64,000 bases of DNA from Demequina sp. NBRC 110052 (GCF_002090075.1 NZ_BBRI01000002.1:868001-932000), one strand, 5' to 3'; positions 16,011 to 24,240 are shown, counted from the first letter of the stretch. Numbers and translations are program-made. Notes: generated by a model from the letters alone, not told the origin.

Positions 16011-16045
16011 AGAGCCCGCCTCCGGCATCTGCCGGGGCGGGCTCT
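16011..16045 (+). terminator. Terminator of bL37
   Basis: AGAGCCCGCC (16011-16020) pairs with GGCGGGCTCT (16036-16045); inside, CCGGC and GCCGG extend the stem to a 4-nt loop with one bulged T. This is one of the strongest hairpins in the window. It could also stop rsrA-sigR readthrough from the other side. Confidence 0.8.
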
Positions 16046-16086
16046 GTCGTCTCCGCACGCCCGACGCGGGGGCCGGGGTGCGTACG

Positions 16087-16332
16087 TCACTCCGCGGTGC
16101 GGGCCTCCCGGATGGTCGCGAGCACCTTGGTACGCAGGTCGCCTGGCGCGACCTCGCCGCCGGCGCCGTGCACCATCCGCTTGATCTTCTCGTTGATGCG
16201 ATGCTCGGCCTCGCACGGCGGGCACGTCTTGAGGTGCTCGCCGATGCGCACGAGCTCGTCATCCGGGAGCTCGTTGTCGATGTATTCGAAGAGACGGTCC
16301 AGCGCCTCTTCACACTCAGCCTTGTGCGCCAT
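16087..16332 (-). CDS. rsrA: Zinc-binding anti-sigma factor (RsrA/RshA family)
   Basis: An 81-residue redox-sensing anti-sigma factor that holds SigR inactive until thiol oxidation. The ZAS signature is complete: His33-x3-Cys37-x2-Cys40 (HLKTCPPC) plus the upstream Cys7. These bind zinc, and disulfide formation would release the sigma factor. The ATG at 16332 has AGGAGG at good spacing and lies 17 bp inside the end of sigR, so sigma and anti-sigma are translationally coupled in near-equal amounts. It follows sigR immediately, as in Streptomyces and mycobacteria. Confidence 0.93.
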   Translation of the reverse strand: MAHKAECEEALDRLFEYIDNELPDDELVRIGEHLKTCPPCEAEHRINEKIKRMVHGAGGEVAPGDLRTKVLATIREARTAE

Positions 16333-16930
16333 CGCACACCTCCTGGTCCTTCTTGGGGGTGGCGCCCTCACGGCGGTCGTACATGCCGCGGTCGGCGGCG
16401 TATTCGCGCAGCTTCTCGCGAAGCAGCTTGCGTCCTCGGTGGAGCCGCGACATCACGGTGCCCACGGGCGTGTCCATGATCTGCGCGATCTCCTTGTACG
16501 CGAACCCCTCCACGTCGGAGAGGTACACGGCCATGCGGAAGTCATCGGACAGCTCGGCGAGAGCGCGCTTGACCTCCGTATCCCCCATGGAATCGAGCGC
16601 GGCGTCCTCGGCAGAGGCCAAGCCCGACGACGTGTGCTCGGCGGCGGCGGCGAGCTGCCAGTCCTCCACCTGCTCAGCGTCGGAGCGCTTCGGCTCGCGC
16701 TGCTTCTTCCGGTACGTGTTGATGAACGCGTTGGTCTGGATCCGGTACAGCCACGCCTTGAGGTTGGTGCCCGGAGTGAACTTGTCCTGCGCCGCGAAGG
16801 CCTTGGCGTACGTCTCCTGCACCAGGTCCTCGGCGTCGGCGCCGTGGCGCGTCATGCGCAGGGCGGCGGCGTAGAGCTGGTCCATGTAGGACAGCGCTTC
16901 GGTCTCGAAGTCGAAATCGGTGTCGGTCAT
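16316..16930 (-). CDS. sigR: ECF sigma factor SigR/SigH (thiol-oxidative stress)
   Basis: A 204-residue group IV sigma factor. Region 2 (about 10-85) contains [14 protein letters not shown] and [19 protein letters not shown]; region 4 (about 140-190) contains [20 protein letters not shown], a helix-turn-helix that reads the -35 element. It directs thioredoxin, mycothiol and protein-quality genes in relatives. The ATG at 16930 is preceded by a TAGGCT -10 at eight nucleotides. Further upstream is a near-perfect SigR-type promoter (17015-17041), implying positive autoregulation with a longer transcript. The gene overlaps rsrA by 17 bp. Confidence 0.95.
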   Translation of the reverse strand: MTDTDFDFETEALSYMDQLYAAALRMTRHGADAEDLVQETYAKAFAAQDKFTPGTNLKAWLYRIQTNAFINTYRKKQREPKRSDAEQVEDWQLAAAAEHTSSGLASAEDAALDSMGDTEVKRALAELSDDFRMAVYLSDVEGFAYKEIAQIMDTPVGTVMSRLHRGRKLLREKLREYAADRGMYDRREGATPKKDQEVCDGAQG

Positions 16931-16938
16931 CGTCCCCG

Positions 16939-16944
16939 AGCCTA
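16939..16944 (-). promoter_or_regulatory. Proximal -10 element of sigR
   Basis: TAGGCT on the minus strand, eight nucleotides before the ATG. This would give a leaderless vegetative transcript in addition to the SigR-dependent one. Confidence 0.45.
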
Positions 16945-17014
16945 GCGGCGCTCGCACGCGCCCGCGCCCAGGCGAACTCGCGGGAGCCGTCAGCATCGTG
17001 GTCATGTGTGCCGG

Positions 17015-17041
17015 AACGCTCGCGTCTCGCGCGATATTCCC
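17015..17041 (-). promoter_or_regulatory. SigR-type promoter of sigR (autoregulation)
   Basis: On the minus strand GGGAAT (17041-17036) is followed by exactly 18 bp and GTT (17017-17015), matching the known SigR/SigH consensus GGAAT-N18-GTT. Expected start point is near 17008, giving a leader of roughly 78 nt. Confidence 0.8.
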
Positions 17042-17130
17042 GGGCCCCGGACCGCTGAGGCCGCGCCCGACGCCGTGATCGACGCCCCCCTGCACGTCCT
17101 CGCCCCCTGCACAAGGCGCCGAGGCGTGGG

Positions 17131-17136
17131 TAGGCT
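17131..17136 (+). promoter_or_regulatory. -10 element of the DoxX-tail gene
   Basis: TAGGCT seven nucleotides before the ATG at 17144; leaderless pattern. Confidence 0.5.
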
Positions 17137-17143
17137 GAGAGGC

Positions 17144-17695
17144 ATGGTTCGCGCACTCGCCCGCCCGCTGCTCGCCACCTGGTTCGTCTACGGAGGTGTC
17201 GAGTCCATGCTCGAGCCCGAGCGCCGCGCCGAGCGCGCCGCGCCCGTGGTGGATCCCCTGCTCAAGCAGGCCGGGGTCGACGAGGTCACCACCACCGACC
17301 TCGTGAAGATCCACGGTGCCGCCACCGTCGCGGCCGCGACGGTGCTCGCGTTCTCGCGCACCCCTCGCACCGCCGGTCTCGCGCTCACCGGGCTCGCCGC
17401 CCTCACGGTCGCGGCCGGACGCCCCTTCTGGCTCGTGGAGGACGAGGAGGAGCGCGCGGCTGAGCGCGACCAGTTCCTCAAGAACCTCTCGCTCATGGGC
17501 GGAGCCATGCTCGCCGCGAGCGCTGGCCACTCGGCGCGCCACGTCGCGCGCAAGAAGAAGGCGAAGGCGAAGGCCGCGCAGAAGAAGGTGGACGCGAAGG
17601 CCAAGCAGGTCGAGGCGAAGGCCAAGAAGGCCGGAGCCCAGGCGAAGGCGACCGAGCAGAAGGTCATCGCGTTCGGCCGAAAGCGCGCCGCGTGA
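17144..17695 (+). CDS. DoxX family membrane protein with Lys/Ala-rich C-terminal tail
   Basis: A 183-residue protein. Residues 1-125 form a DoxX-like domain (start [18 protein letters not shown]) with about four membrane segments. The last 50 residues are a run of Lys-Ala repeats ([21 protein letters not shown]) like the tails of histone H1-like and heparin-binding proteins. On a membrane protein this tail could contact DNA, RNA or acidic polymers; that is inference. The ATG at 17144 is set by the -10 just before it. It overlaps aroA by 4 bp (GTGA), so it leads the aroA-rsgA unit and stands back to back with sigR. Confidence 0.85.
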   Translation: MVRALARPLLATWFVYGGVESMLEPERRAERAAPVVDPLLKQAGVDEVTTTDLVKIHGAATVAAATVLAFSRTPRTAGLALTGLAALTVAAGRPFWLVEDEEERAAERDQFLKNLSLMGGAMLAASAGHSARHVARKKKAKAKAAQKKVDAKAKQVEAKAKKAGAQAKATEQKVIAFGRKRAA

Positions 17696-19062
17696 GCGCA
17701 GCCCCCGCCGTCGGGCTCGGACCCGGCGAGGTCTGGGAGGCTCCTGTCGCATCGGGCCCGCTCGACGCCACGGTCGAGGTGCCAGGCTCCAAGTCGCTGA
17801 CCAACCGCTATCTCGTGCTTGCCGCGCTCGCGGAGGCACCGGTCAGAATCCGCGGCGGCCTCCGTTCGCGCGACTCTGCGCTCATGATCGACGCGCTGCG
17901 CGCGCTCGGCGTGACGGTCGACGACTCCGGCCCCGAGTGGCTCGTCACGCCCGCGGCGATCCGTGGCGGCACGCATATCGAGTGCGGACTGGCCGGCACC
18001 GTGATGCGCTTCGTGCCGCCGTTGGTGCTGCTGGCCGGGACTGCCGGCGACATGCGGCCCGTGACGTTCGATGGCGACGAGGGGGCGCGCGTGCGTCCCA
18101 TGGGACCGCTGCTCGACGCGCTGCGCGCGCTCGGCGCCACGGTCGACGACGACGGCCGCGGCACCCTGCCGTTCACGCTCACGCCGCCCGCCTCCGTGCC
18201 AGGCGAGGTCGTGATCGACTCCAGCTCCTCGAGCCAGTTCGTGACGGCGCTGCTGCTCGTCGCGCCGCGCATGCCTCAGGGCCTCACCGTGCGCCACGTG
18301 GGCGAGACGCTGCCGAGCCTGCCCCACATCGACATGACGTGCGAGACGCTCCGCGGCGCTGGGATCCGCGTCGACCAGCCCGACGAGCGCACGTGGATCG
18401 TGCACCCCGGAGCTCTGCGCCTCACGGAGGTGCGCGTCGAGCCCGACCTGTCCAACGCCGGCCCGTTCATGGCGGCCGCCCTCGTCGCCGGCGGCGAGGT
18501 CCGCATCCCCGGATGGCCAGCCACCACGACTCAGCCAGGCGCCTACTACCCCGAGCTGCTGATGCACATGGGCGGCGAATGCGAACTCGCCGGCGACGTC
18601 ATGCGCGTGCGCGGGACCGGTCGCCTCGACGGAATTGAGGCTGACCTCTCCCCTGCGGGCGAGATCACTCCGACGATCGCGGCACTGTGCGCGCTCGCGT
18701 CCGGCGCCTCCCAGCTGAACGGCATCGGGCATCTGCGCGGTCACGAGACCGACCGCCTCGCCGCGATCGCCGCCGAGGTGGAGCGCCTCGGCGGTCAGTG
18801 CCACGCGGGCGACGACTCCCTGAAGTTCGCCGGATACCCACCCACGGACCTGCACGGCGCGGCCATGGAGACGTACCACGACCACCGCATGGCGACCTTC
18901 GCGGCGATCGTCGGGCTGCGAGTGCCGGGCGTGCAGGTGCTCCACGTGGGAACCACGTCCAAGACCATGCCCGACTTCCCGACCATGTGGCGCGCGATGC
19001 TCGGGCTGAGCGGCGACGGCACGGCGACCGACGCTACGGCCGCCGACGTCACGGGGGCCTGA
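17692..19062 (+). CDS. aroA: 3-phosphoshikimate 1-carboxyvinyltransferase (EPSP synthase)
   Basis: A 456-residue cytoplasmic enzyme that joins shikimate-3-phosphate and phosphoenolpyruvate in aromatic amino acid synthesis. The substrate-binding motif PGSKSLTNR is at 31-39 (Lys34, Arg39). LAGTVMRF marks the PEP loop where many enzymes have [23 protein letters not shown] (catalytic Asp region) and HRMATFAAI are also present. An N-terminal stretch of about 20 residues before the first domain is slightly longer than in E. coli. The GTG start overlaps the DoxX-tail stop by 4 bp. rsgA follows five bases after its stop. Confidence 0.97.
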   Translation: MSAAPAVGLGPGEVWEAPVASGPLDATVEVPGSKSLTNRYLVLAALAEAPVRIRGGLRSRDSALMIDALRALGVTVDDSGPEWLVTPAAIRGGTHIECGLAGTVMRFVPPLVLLAGTAGDMRPVTFDGDEGARVRPMGPLLDALRALGATVDDDGRGTLPFTLTPPASVPGEVVIDSSSSSQFVTALLLVAPRMPQGLTVRHVGETLPSLPHIDMTCETLRGAGIRVDQPDERTWIVHPGALRLTEVRVEPDLSNAGPFMAAALVAGGEVRIPGWPATTTQPGAYYPELLMHMGGECELAGDVMRVRGTGRLDGIEADLSPAGEITPTIAALCALASGASQLNGIGHLRGHETDRLAAIAAEVERLGGQCHAGDDSLKFAGYPPTDLHGAAMETYHDHRMATFAAIVGLRVPGVQVLHVGTTSKTMPDFPTMWRAMLGLSGDGTATDATAADVTGA

Positions 19063-19067
19063 CGCGC

Positions 19068-20102
19068 GTGGCGCGACGCGAGTACGACGAATCCGACGCC
19101 CGGGTCCGCCCGAGCAGGCGGGGCTCGCGACCGCGCACGAAGATCCGCCCCTCGCACGAGTCGGCGATCACCGCGGTGGTCACCACGATCGACCGCGGCC
19201 GCTACACGGTCGAACTGCTGGAGGACGGCGACTCTCCCGCCGGCACCGTGGTGACCGCGGTGAAGGCCCGCGAGCTCGGCCGGCGGGGCCTCGTCATCGG
19301 CGACCGCGTCGCCGTGGTGGGCGACACGTCGGGCAGGCCAGACACGCTCGCGCGGCTCGTCCGACGCGAGGAGCGCCGCACCGAACTGCGCCGCACCGCG
19401 GACGACGCCGACCCCACCGAGCGCGTGATCGTCGCGAACGCCGACTCGCTCGCGATCGTCACCGCGCTCGCCGATCCTGAGCCCAACCCCCGCATGATCG
19501 ACCGCTGCCTGGTGGCGGCCTTCGACGCGGGCATGGACGCGGTCCTCGTGCTCACCAAGGCCGACCTCGCCGACGCGACACCGCTGCGCGACGCCTACGA
19601 GCCGCTCGGCGTGCACGTCGTCGAGACCCAGGTGCTGCGCGACGGCGGGGCCGAGGCAGATCCCGGGTTCCGCGAGCTGCGTGACGCCGTGGCGGGGCGC
19701 GACACAGTGCTCGTCGGCTACTCCGGCGTCGGCAAGTCCACCCTCGTCAATGCGCTCGTGCCCGACGCCGGTCGTGCCGTGGGCCGCGTCAACGACGTGA
19801 CAGGGCGCGGACGCCACACCTCGACCTCCGCGATCCGCTACGGCCTGCCGGAGGGCGGCCACATCGTCGACACTCCCGGCGTACGCACCTTCGGCCTCGC
19901 GCACGTGGATCCGCAGCACTTCGTCGCCGCGTTCCCTGACGTCGCCGAGGCAGCCGAGCGCCTGTGCCCACGGGGGTGCACGCATGAGTCGGCCGACGCA
20001 GGCTGCGCGCTCGACGCCTGGGCCGAGACCCCCGAGCAGCATGCGCGGGTCGACTCGATCCGTCGCCTGCTCGCCTCGCGCGCCGCCGCCGCGGAGTGGT
20101 GA
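19068..20102 (+). CDS. rsgA: Ribosome small-subunit biogenesis GTPase RsgA
   Basis: A 344-residue circularly permuted GTPase that checks maturation of the 30S subunit. An N-terminal basic stretch and OB-fold (about 1-115) precede the G domain with motifs in permuted order: TKAD (G4), GYSGVGKST (G1) and DTPG (G3). The zinc region near the end reads CPRGCTHESADAGC, giving the expected Cys/His set. The GTG at 19068 lies five bases after the aroA stop, so it belongs to that operon. Pairing of aroA and rsgA is an old actinobacterial arrangement (Rv3227/Rv3228 in M. tuberculosis, from memory). Confidence 0.96.
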   Translation: MARREYDESDARVRPSRRGSRPRTKIRPSHESAITAVVTTIDRGRYTVELLEDGDSPAGTVVTAVKARELGRRGLVIGDRVAVVGDTSGRPDTLARLVRREERRTELRRTADDADPTERVIVANADSLAIVTALADPEPNPRMIDRCLVAAFDAGMDAVLVLTKADLADATPLRDAYEPLGVHVVETQVLRDGGAEADPGFRELRDAVAGRDTVLVGYSGVGKSTLVNALVPDAGRAVGRVNDVTGRGRHTSTSAIRYGLPEGGHIVDTPGVRTFGLAHVDPQHFVAAFPDVAEAAERLCPRGCTHESADAGCALDAWAETPEQHARVDSIRRLLASRAAAAEW

Positions 20103-20155
20103 GTCGGCCTCTCGTCACACACCTCGCGCGTCACGGGGCACCCCCCGACCGCCGG

Positions 20156-20161
20156 TAGCCT
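20156..20161 (+). promoter_or_regulatory. -10 element of hisN
   Basis: TAGCCT six nucleotides before the ATG at 20168; leaderless pattern. It suggests hisN is transcribed separately from aroA-rsgA. Confidence 0.5.
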
Positions 20162-20167
20162 GACGGC

Positions 20168-20959
20168 ATGGAGCCCCAGGGTCGCTACGCCGCAGATCTC
20201 TCGCTCGCGCTGGACATCGCCGACGAGGTGGACCGCCTCACGCTCGGCAACTTCGCCTCCGAGGACCTCACGGTCGAGATGAAGCCCGACGACACGCCCG
20301 TCACGGCGGTCGACCGCGCCGCGGAACGGCTCGTGCGCGAACTGCTGGGGCAGGCGCGACCCGACGACGCGATGCTCGGCGAGGAGTACGGCGAGACCGG
20401 CACGGGACCGCGGCGATGGATCGTCGACCCGATCGATGGCACCAAGAACTTCATCCGGGACCTTCCCGTGTGGGCCACGCTCATCGCCCTCGTGGACGAC
20501 GGGCACCCCGTCGTGGGCGTCGTCAGCGCTCCCGCGCTCGGCCGCCGCTGGTTCGCCGCCGCCGGAGACGGCGCCTGGACCGGCCAGGACGCACGCGCGG
20601 CGAAGCCCCTCTCGGTCTCGCGCACCGCGTCGCTCAACGATGCGTCGCTCTCGTACTCGTCGCTCGGGGGCTGGGAGGAGCGCGGCCTGCTGCCCGCGTT
20701 CCTCGACCTCACGCGCGAGGTGTGGCGCACGCGCGCGTTCGGGGACTTCTGGAGCTACATGATGGTCGCCGAAGGCCAGGTGGACGTCGCGTGCGAGCCC
20801 GAGCTCGCGCTGTACGACATGGCCGCTCTCGTACCTGTCGTCGAGGAGGCGGGCGGCCGTTTCACGTCGCTCGCTGGGGAACGGGGTCCCTGGGGGCCCG
20901 ATGCGCTGGCCAGCAACGGCGCCCTGCACGACGCGGTGCTCGGGCGCCTTCGCGGCTAG
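20168..20959 (+). CDS. hisN: Histidinol-phosphatase, inositol monophosphatase family
   Basis: A 263-residue Mg-dependent phosphatase of the IMPase fold. Metal-site motifs are complete: GEEYGE (Glu pair), DPIDGTKNF (Asp, Ile, Asp) and the later ELALYDMAA with its Asp. The actinobacterial clade with this pattern and length carries the last step but one of histidine synthesis, so hisN is the best name; a general inositol-phosphate phosphatase cannot be ruled out. Own promoter just upstream. It ends ten bases before the converging DUF6912 gene, with no clear hairpin between. Confidence 0.85.
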   Translation: MEPQGRYAADLSLALDIADEVDRLTLGNFASEDLTVEMKPDDTPVTAVDRAAERLVRELLGQARPDDAMLGEEYGETGTGPRRWIVDPIDGTKNFIRDLPVWATLIALVDDGHPVVGVVSAPALGRRWFAAAGDGAWTGQDARAAKPLSVSRTASLNDASLSYSSLGGWEERGLLPAFLDLTREVWRTRAFGDFWSYMMVAEGQVDVACEPELALYDMAALVPVVEEAGGRFTSLAGERGPWGPDALASNGALHDAVLGRLRG

Positions 20960-20969
20960 GCGTCGCCTG

Positions 20970-21410
20970 TCAGGTGAGCGGGATCGACGGGATCTCGCTC
21001 ACGTCGTACCAGAGCAGATCGCGCGAGCTGAGCGCATCCTCGGCGCCCGGGTGGCCCTGGTGCGCCGCGCTCACGTCCTGCTCCGCCGCGGGCTCGTCGA
21101 CGAAGACGCACGCGATCGAGTCTGCGGCCACCTTGCCGCTCACGCGCACCGCCGCAGGATGGAGCTCCGGCATGGGCGTCACGTCCGGCCGCGGGTAGTC
21201 GACGACTGCGACAGCGCGCAGCCGCGAGTCCAGCTCGAGCGCGGACTCCATGCCTGCCGCGTACAGGGCCTCCTCCGCGACTTCGTCGGGATCGAGGGCC
21301 TCGGAGATCTCGAGAAGCCGCTCGGTGACCGCGAAGCCCTGCGCGGGCTCCCACGATCCTGAGGCGACTGTGCCGAGCTCGTCCACCATGACGGGGATGT
21401 ACACGCGCAT
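20970..21410 (-). CDS. DUF6912-like protein, function unknown
   Basis: A 146-residue soluble protein beginning MRVYIPVMVDELG. This N-terminal pattern and the location next to a CpaE/SsdA-like gene match a small actinobacterial family I know as DUF6912; assignment is from memory. No signal peptide, membrane segment or known catalytic motif. The pattern AVAVVDYPRP followed by acidic segments suggests a small alpha/beta domain. It is the last gene of the minus-strand unit SAF protein, CpaE-like ATPase, DUF6912, starting only four bases after the CpaE-like stop. Its role in division or surface assembly is suggested only by neighbours. Confidence 0.65.
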   Translation of the reverse strand: MRVYIPVMVDELGTVASGSWEPAQGFAVTERLLEISEALDPDEVAEEALYAAGMESALELDSRLRAVAVVDYPRPDVTPMPELHPAAVRVSGKVAADSIACVFVDEPAAEQDVSAAHQGHPGAEDALSSRDLLWYDVSEIPSIPLT

Positions 21411-21414
21411 GCGC

Positions 21415-22653
21415 TCAGTCTGTCACCTGGAGTTCGGCCGCGCCCTGCGACGCGCGCGCTTCCAGACCCAGTCGGACTGCGCCCGCGAAGCCCGCGATCG
21501 CGCGACGAGCGGACGAGCGCGGCGCACGCTCCCTGAGCATGCGGCCCTCGAGGGTCGCAGCGTCGCACGCCTTGGGATCGAACGGCACCGGCCAGATCTC
21601 GTGCACCTCGGCGAACCGTGCGAGCGCATCGGCAAGGGCTGTCTCCGGGGACGGCCCCACGACCGCGCTGCGCACGCGGTTCACGACGACCCTCGGGGAC
21701 GCCCCAGGCCTCACGGTCTCTAGAGTGGCGAGCCCGTGCACCAGGCGCTGCACCGACAGCGGCTCGGAGCCTCCGACGGCGACCACGACATCTGCGGCCG
21801 CGAGCGCGGACAGCGTCGCGCCGTTTCGCTGAGGCGCACGCGTGTCGTATGCGAGAGCCTCGTCCGACTCGAGCCCGAATCCGCAGTCGACCACGATCGC
21901 CTCGGCCTCGGAGCGCAGCACCTCCCACATGGGATCGAGAGCGGCGGCGGGCAGCTCTGGCCACCGCTCGGCTCGCGCGATGCCGGTCAATACACGTAGC
22001 CGCGGCGCGACTTCGAGCGCATGTCGACGCACGTGCTGCGGGCTCAGACCGCCCGAGAGCGCCGCACGCGCGAGAGCAGCAACGCCGGGCGCCTCGTCGA
22101 GCAGCCCGAAGGCCTGTGCGACCGCGCCTCCGTAGGTGTCCACGTCCACGCACAGGGTGTGCGTGCCTGCTGCGGCGAGCTCCGCTGCCAGGTTCGTCGC
22201 AACCGTGGTTCGCCCAGGGGCACCAGTCGGGCCCCACACCGCGATGACCGCGCCGGCACCTCCGACCTGCACCGGCTGCGGCTCCTCCGGCACGAGCGGC
22301 GCTCCCCGCTCCGCCCCTGCGAGCACGGTGGCCGCGATCCGCACGGGATCCGCGCCGAGCGGGATGAGCTCACCGAGCCCGAGGGCCCGCAGACGTTCCT
22401 GTGCCTCGGGCGATCCCGGGGCGCCCACGACGGCGGCGCCGGCCGCACCGAACTCGGCGACGACGGCGCGATCCAGCTGAGGATGGTCGGAGAGCACGAC
22501 GACGGAGCCGTGCCCCGCATGAGCGACCGCCAGAGCCTCAGTCAGGTCCGCGCACCGACGTGAGACGAGGATGCCCGGATGACGGTCGAGCGCCGTGGCG
22601 ATCGCCGCCTCGTGGGGCCCTCGTACCGCCAGGATGACGGCAAGCGAACTCAT
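21415..22653 (-). CDS. CpaE/TadZ- or SsdA-like ATPase (MinD superfamily)
   Basis: A 412-residue protein with an N-terminal receiver-like domain lacking an obvious phospho-Asp (about 1-125) and a MinD/ParA-type domain (about 135-400). The P-loop is atypical: GPTGAPGRTT, with neither the signature Lys of ParA/MinD nor the normal Walker Lys. Later motifs CVDVDTYGG and AIVVDCGFG fit the family. Relatives place Flp pili (CpaE/TadZ) or act on division-site choice (SsdA, Rv3660c). It overlaps the SAF gene by 4 bp, an association that favours a pilus or secretion platform. The Walker change suggests weak or absent ATP hydrolysis. Confidence 0.8.
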   Translation of the reverse strand: MSSLAVILAVRGPHEAAIATALDRHPGILVSRRCADLTEALAVAHAGHGSVVVLSDHPQLDRAVVAEFGAAGAAVVGAPGSPEAQERLRALGLGELIPLGADPVRIAATVLAGAERGAPLVPEEPQPVQVGGAGAVIAVWGPTGAPGRTTVATNLAAELAAAGTHTLCVDVDTYGGAVAQAFGLLDEAPGVAALARAALSGGLSPQHVRRHALEVAPRLRVLTGIARAERWPELPAAALDPMWEVLRSEAEAIVVDCGFGLESDEALAYDTRAPQRNGATLSALAAADVVVAVGGSEPLSVQRLVHGLATLETVRPGASPRVVVNRVRSAVVGPSPETALADALARFAEVHEIWPVPFDPKACDAATLEGRMLRERAPRSSARRAIAGFAGAVRLGLEARASQGAAELQVTD

Positions 22654-23270
22654 CCCGCGAGCCCGACGACCGAGAGTTCCCCCTCTGTGGCCAGCGCGTC
22701 GAGGAAGCCCTCCATCTCCGCCTCCGGGACCACGACATACACGGTCTCGGAACCCGTGGCGGTGAACGCGCCCGAGGACGTCTGGACCGCGTCGACCACG
22801 AGCGACTCGCCCACCAGCGTCGAGGTCGGCGCGCCGTCGGCCCCCTCGACAGTGAGCCACACGTCGACGATCGCGCCCCTCCCGATCCCCTCGGCGAGCG
22901 GCCTCGCCGTGGTCACGGCCACCGGTCTCCCATCGAAGGCCTCGGGAGCGACCAGCGCAGCCATCGGCACGAGCTCGCCCTCACCCACGCTCCGGGACAA
23001 GACCCTTCCCCACGGTGGTGCCGCGGGCGCGGCATAGACCCCGTCCGCCACCCGCACCTGGACCACCACCACGTCGGACTCGTCCAGCACCGTCCCCGCC
23101 GGGAGCGGCCCGCGGGCCGCGTAGAACGGCTCCGTGCGATCCGCACCGCGAACGATGCTTGCCACGGCCGCAACGGACAGGGCGATGAGCACCAACCCGA
23201 TCAGCAGTCGTGGGTCCCTCCAACTGGGACGGGTCAGCCGTCCCGCGACAGGCGATGCCTGCGTCGTCAT
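22650..23270 (-). CDS. SAF-domain membrane protein (CpaB/RcpC-like)
   Basis: A 206-residue protein: short cytoplasmic tail, one membrane segment (about 21-40) and an outside SAF domain (about 50-110, with AGTVLDESDV) followed by a beta-rich region (about 120-205). SAF proteins next to CpaE-like ATPases resemble CpaB/RcpC, which act in Flp pilus assembly and bind peptidoglycan. I chose the ATG at 23270 over the one at 23300 because GAGGGGG lies five bases before it. No pilin or CpaF gene is in the window. First gene of a three-gene unit. Confidence 0.82.
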   Translation of the reverse strand: MTTQASPVAGRLTRPSWRDPRLLIGLVLIALSVAAVASIVRGADRTEPFYAARGPLPAGTVLDESDVVVVQVRVADGVYAAPAAPPWGRVLSRSVGEGELVPMAALVAPEAFDGRPVAVTTARPLAEGIGRGAIVDVWLTVEGADGAPTSTLVGESLVVDAVQTSSGAFTATGSETVYVVVPEAEMEGFLDALATEGELSVVGLAG

Positions 23271-23365
23271 GCGAGCCCCCTCGTGATCAACTCGCCCCAT
23301 GGTGCCGGGAACGCGCGCGCTCCGCCAGCCCCTGTGGATGGGGGCAGTTTCAGGGCCCGCCGTGT

Positions 23366-23371
23366 CACAAT
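23366..23371 (+). promoter_or_regulatory. -10 element of the small HTH gene
   Basis: CACAAT six nucleotides before the ATG at 23378; a weaker match to the leaderless pattern. Confidence 0.35.
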
Positions 23372-23377
23372 GGCGCC

Positions 23378-23587
23378 ATGCCGTCGCGATTCCTCACCCT
23401 CGCCGATGTGCAGGAGGTCCTCAACATCTCCTCGCCCCAGGCGTACGCGCTCGTGCGCTCAGGAGACCTCCCCGCGATCCAGGTCGGCGGGCGCGGCCAG
23501 TGGCGCATCGAGGCGAGCGAGCTCGAGTCGTACATCGAGCGGCAGTACGAGGCCAACCGGGCGCGGATCGCAGCCGACCACCCCTGA
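23378..23587 (+). CDS. Small helix-turn-helix DNA-binding protein (excisionase/MerR-like)
   Basis: A 69-residue protein made of one winged HTH: FLTLADVQEVLNIS, then QAYALVRSGDLPAIQVGG and a wing with QWRIEASELESYI. This is the excisionase-family pattern used by BldC-like and AlpA-like regulators. No integrase or prophage gene is near, so it is more likely a host regulator. It sits opposite the SAF-CpaE unit with a 107-bp shared control region, which makes that unit a plausible target. It ends four bases before the converging 171-residue gene. Confidence 0.82.
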   Translation: MPSRFLTLADVQEVLNISSPQAYALVRSGDLPAIQVGGRGQWRIEASELESYIERQYEANRARIAADHP

Positions 23588-23591
23588 CACG

Positions 23592-24107
23592 TCAGTCGGC
23601 CGAACGCACCTGAACGATCGCGCCGAACGGGACCACGACGGGCGCCTCCCCGACCCGCAGCACCACCTCGACGTGATCGGCCGCCACGGAGCCGAGCAGA
23701 CCCGCCAGCTGTCCCGCATCCGTATGGACCACCACGCGTCGACGGTCGCGGGACAGCACGCGAAGAGCCGATCCCAGCGATAGCCGCCTCTCGACCTCGC
23801 CCAACGGAACGAGCCGGCCCGACAGTCCCGCATATGAGCTGACGGCTGCGGTCGGCACCAGGTGCTGGCGCGCGTGCGCCGCCACGAGCAGCCACTCGAC
23901 CGCGCCGTCGGCGAGCTCACCGGTCACGGCTTGGCCGTCGCGAAGCATCACTGTCACCTCCCGGCCTCGATCGGCGCGCAGCCGGGCCGCCAGCTCGACC
24001 CCGGCCCGCTCTGCCCGTGTCAGCTCTGCGACGTCCCACTCGAATGCGCGGGAGGACTCCGCGGCGATCTGCCCCTCGAGATCCGCGAACAGTTGACTCC
24101 ACCTCAT
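23592..24107 (-). CDS. Unknown protein with a duplicated Sm-like sequence pattern
   Basis: A 171-residue soluble protein I cannot place in a named family. After an alpha-helical start (1-45, MRWSQLFADLEGQ) it has two similar segments. Segment 1 (about 49-92) reads VTVMLRDGQAVTGEL then HLVPTAAVSSY; segment 2 (about 123-168) reads VVVHTDAGQLAGLL then VVVPFGAIVQV. Each has the V-x-V-x3-DG/AG, x4-5 G-x-L, then VP-x-x-A-V order seen in Sm/LSm-type small barrels. RNA or DNA binding is therefore possible but unproven. The ATG at 24107 is set by a TACCGT element six bases upstream. Expressed opposite the small HTH gene. Confidence 0.7.
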   Translation of the reverse strand: MRWSQLFADLEGQIAAESSRAFEWDVAELTRAERAGVELAARLRADRGREVTVMLRDGQAVTGELADGAVEWLLVAAHARQHLVPTAAVSSYAGLSGRLVPLGEVERRLSLGSALRVLSRDRRRVVVHTDAGQLAGLLGSVAADHVEVVLRVGEAPVVVPFGAIVQVRSAD

Positions 24108-24113
24108 GCGCCC

Positions 24114-24119
24114 ACGGTA
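24114..24119 (-). promoter_or_regulatory. -10 element of the 171-residue protein gene
   Basis: TACCGT on the minus strand, six nucleotides before the ATG; leaderless pattern. Confidence 0.45.
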
Positions 24120-24169
24120 GCGATCCGGTACGCGTTGACGGCCACGAGTCCACATTCTCGGAGACGGAG

Positions 24170-24198
24170 TCGACAATCCCTCACGATTCGGATATATC
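24170..24198 (+). promoter_or_regulatory. Promoter of the LysM gene
   Basis: TCGACA (24170-24175), a 17-bp spacer and TATATC (24193-24198) form a good vegetative promoter in an AT-rich patch. The start point should be near 24205, giving a leader of about 36 nt. Confidence 0.55.
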
Positions 24199-24226
24199 TG
24201 TCGTTGTCAAACTGCATCAAACGACA
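24199..24226 (+). repeat. Inverted repeat in the LysM leader
   Basis: TGTCGTT (24199-24205) and AACGACA (24220-24226) are perfect inverted arms around a 14-nt centre, lying between the -10 element and the ribosome site. It may be an operator or a leader hairpin. Confidence 0.5.
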
Positions 24227-24240
24227 TCGCGGGGGATTCG

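Noticed and set aside
23378..23587. Small HTH protein as a phage excisionase
   Set aside because: The sequence fits the excisionase fold, but there is no integrase, phage gene or att repeat nearby and the flanking genes are conserved host genes.
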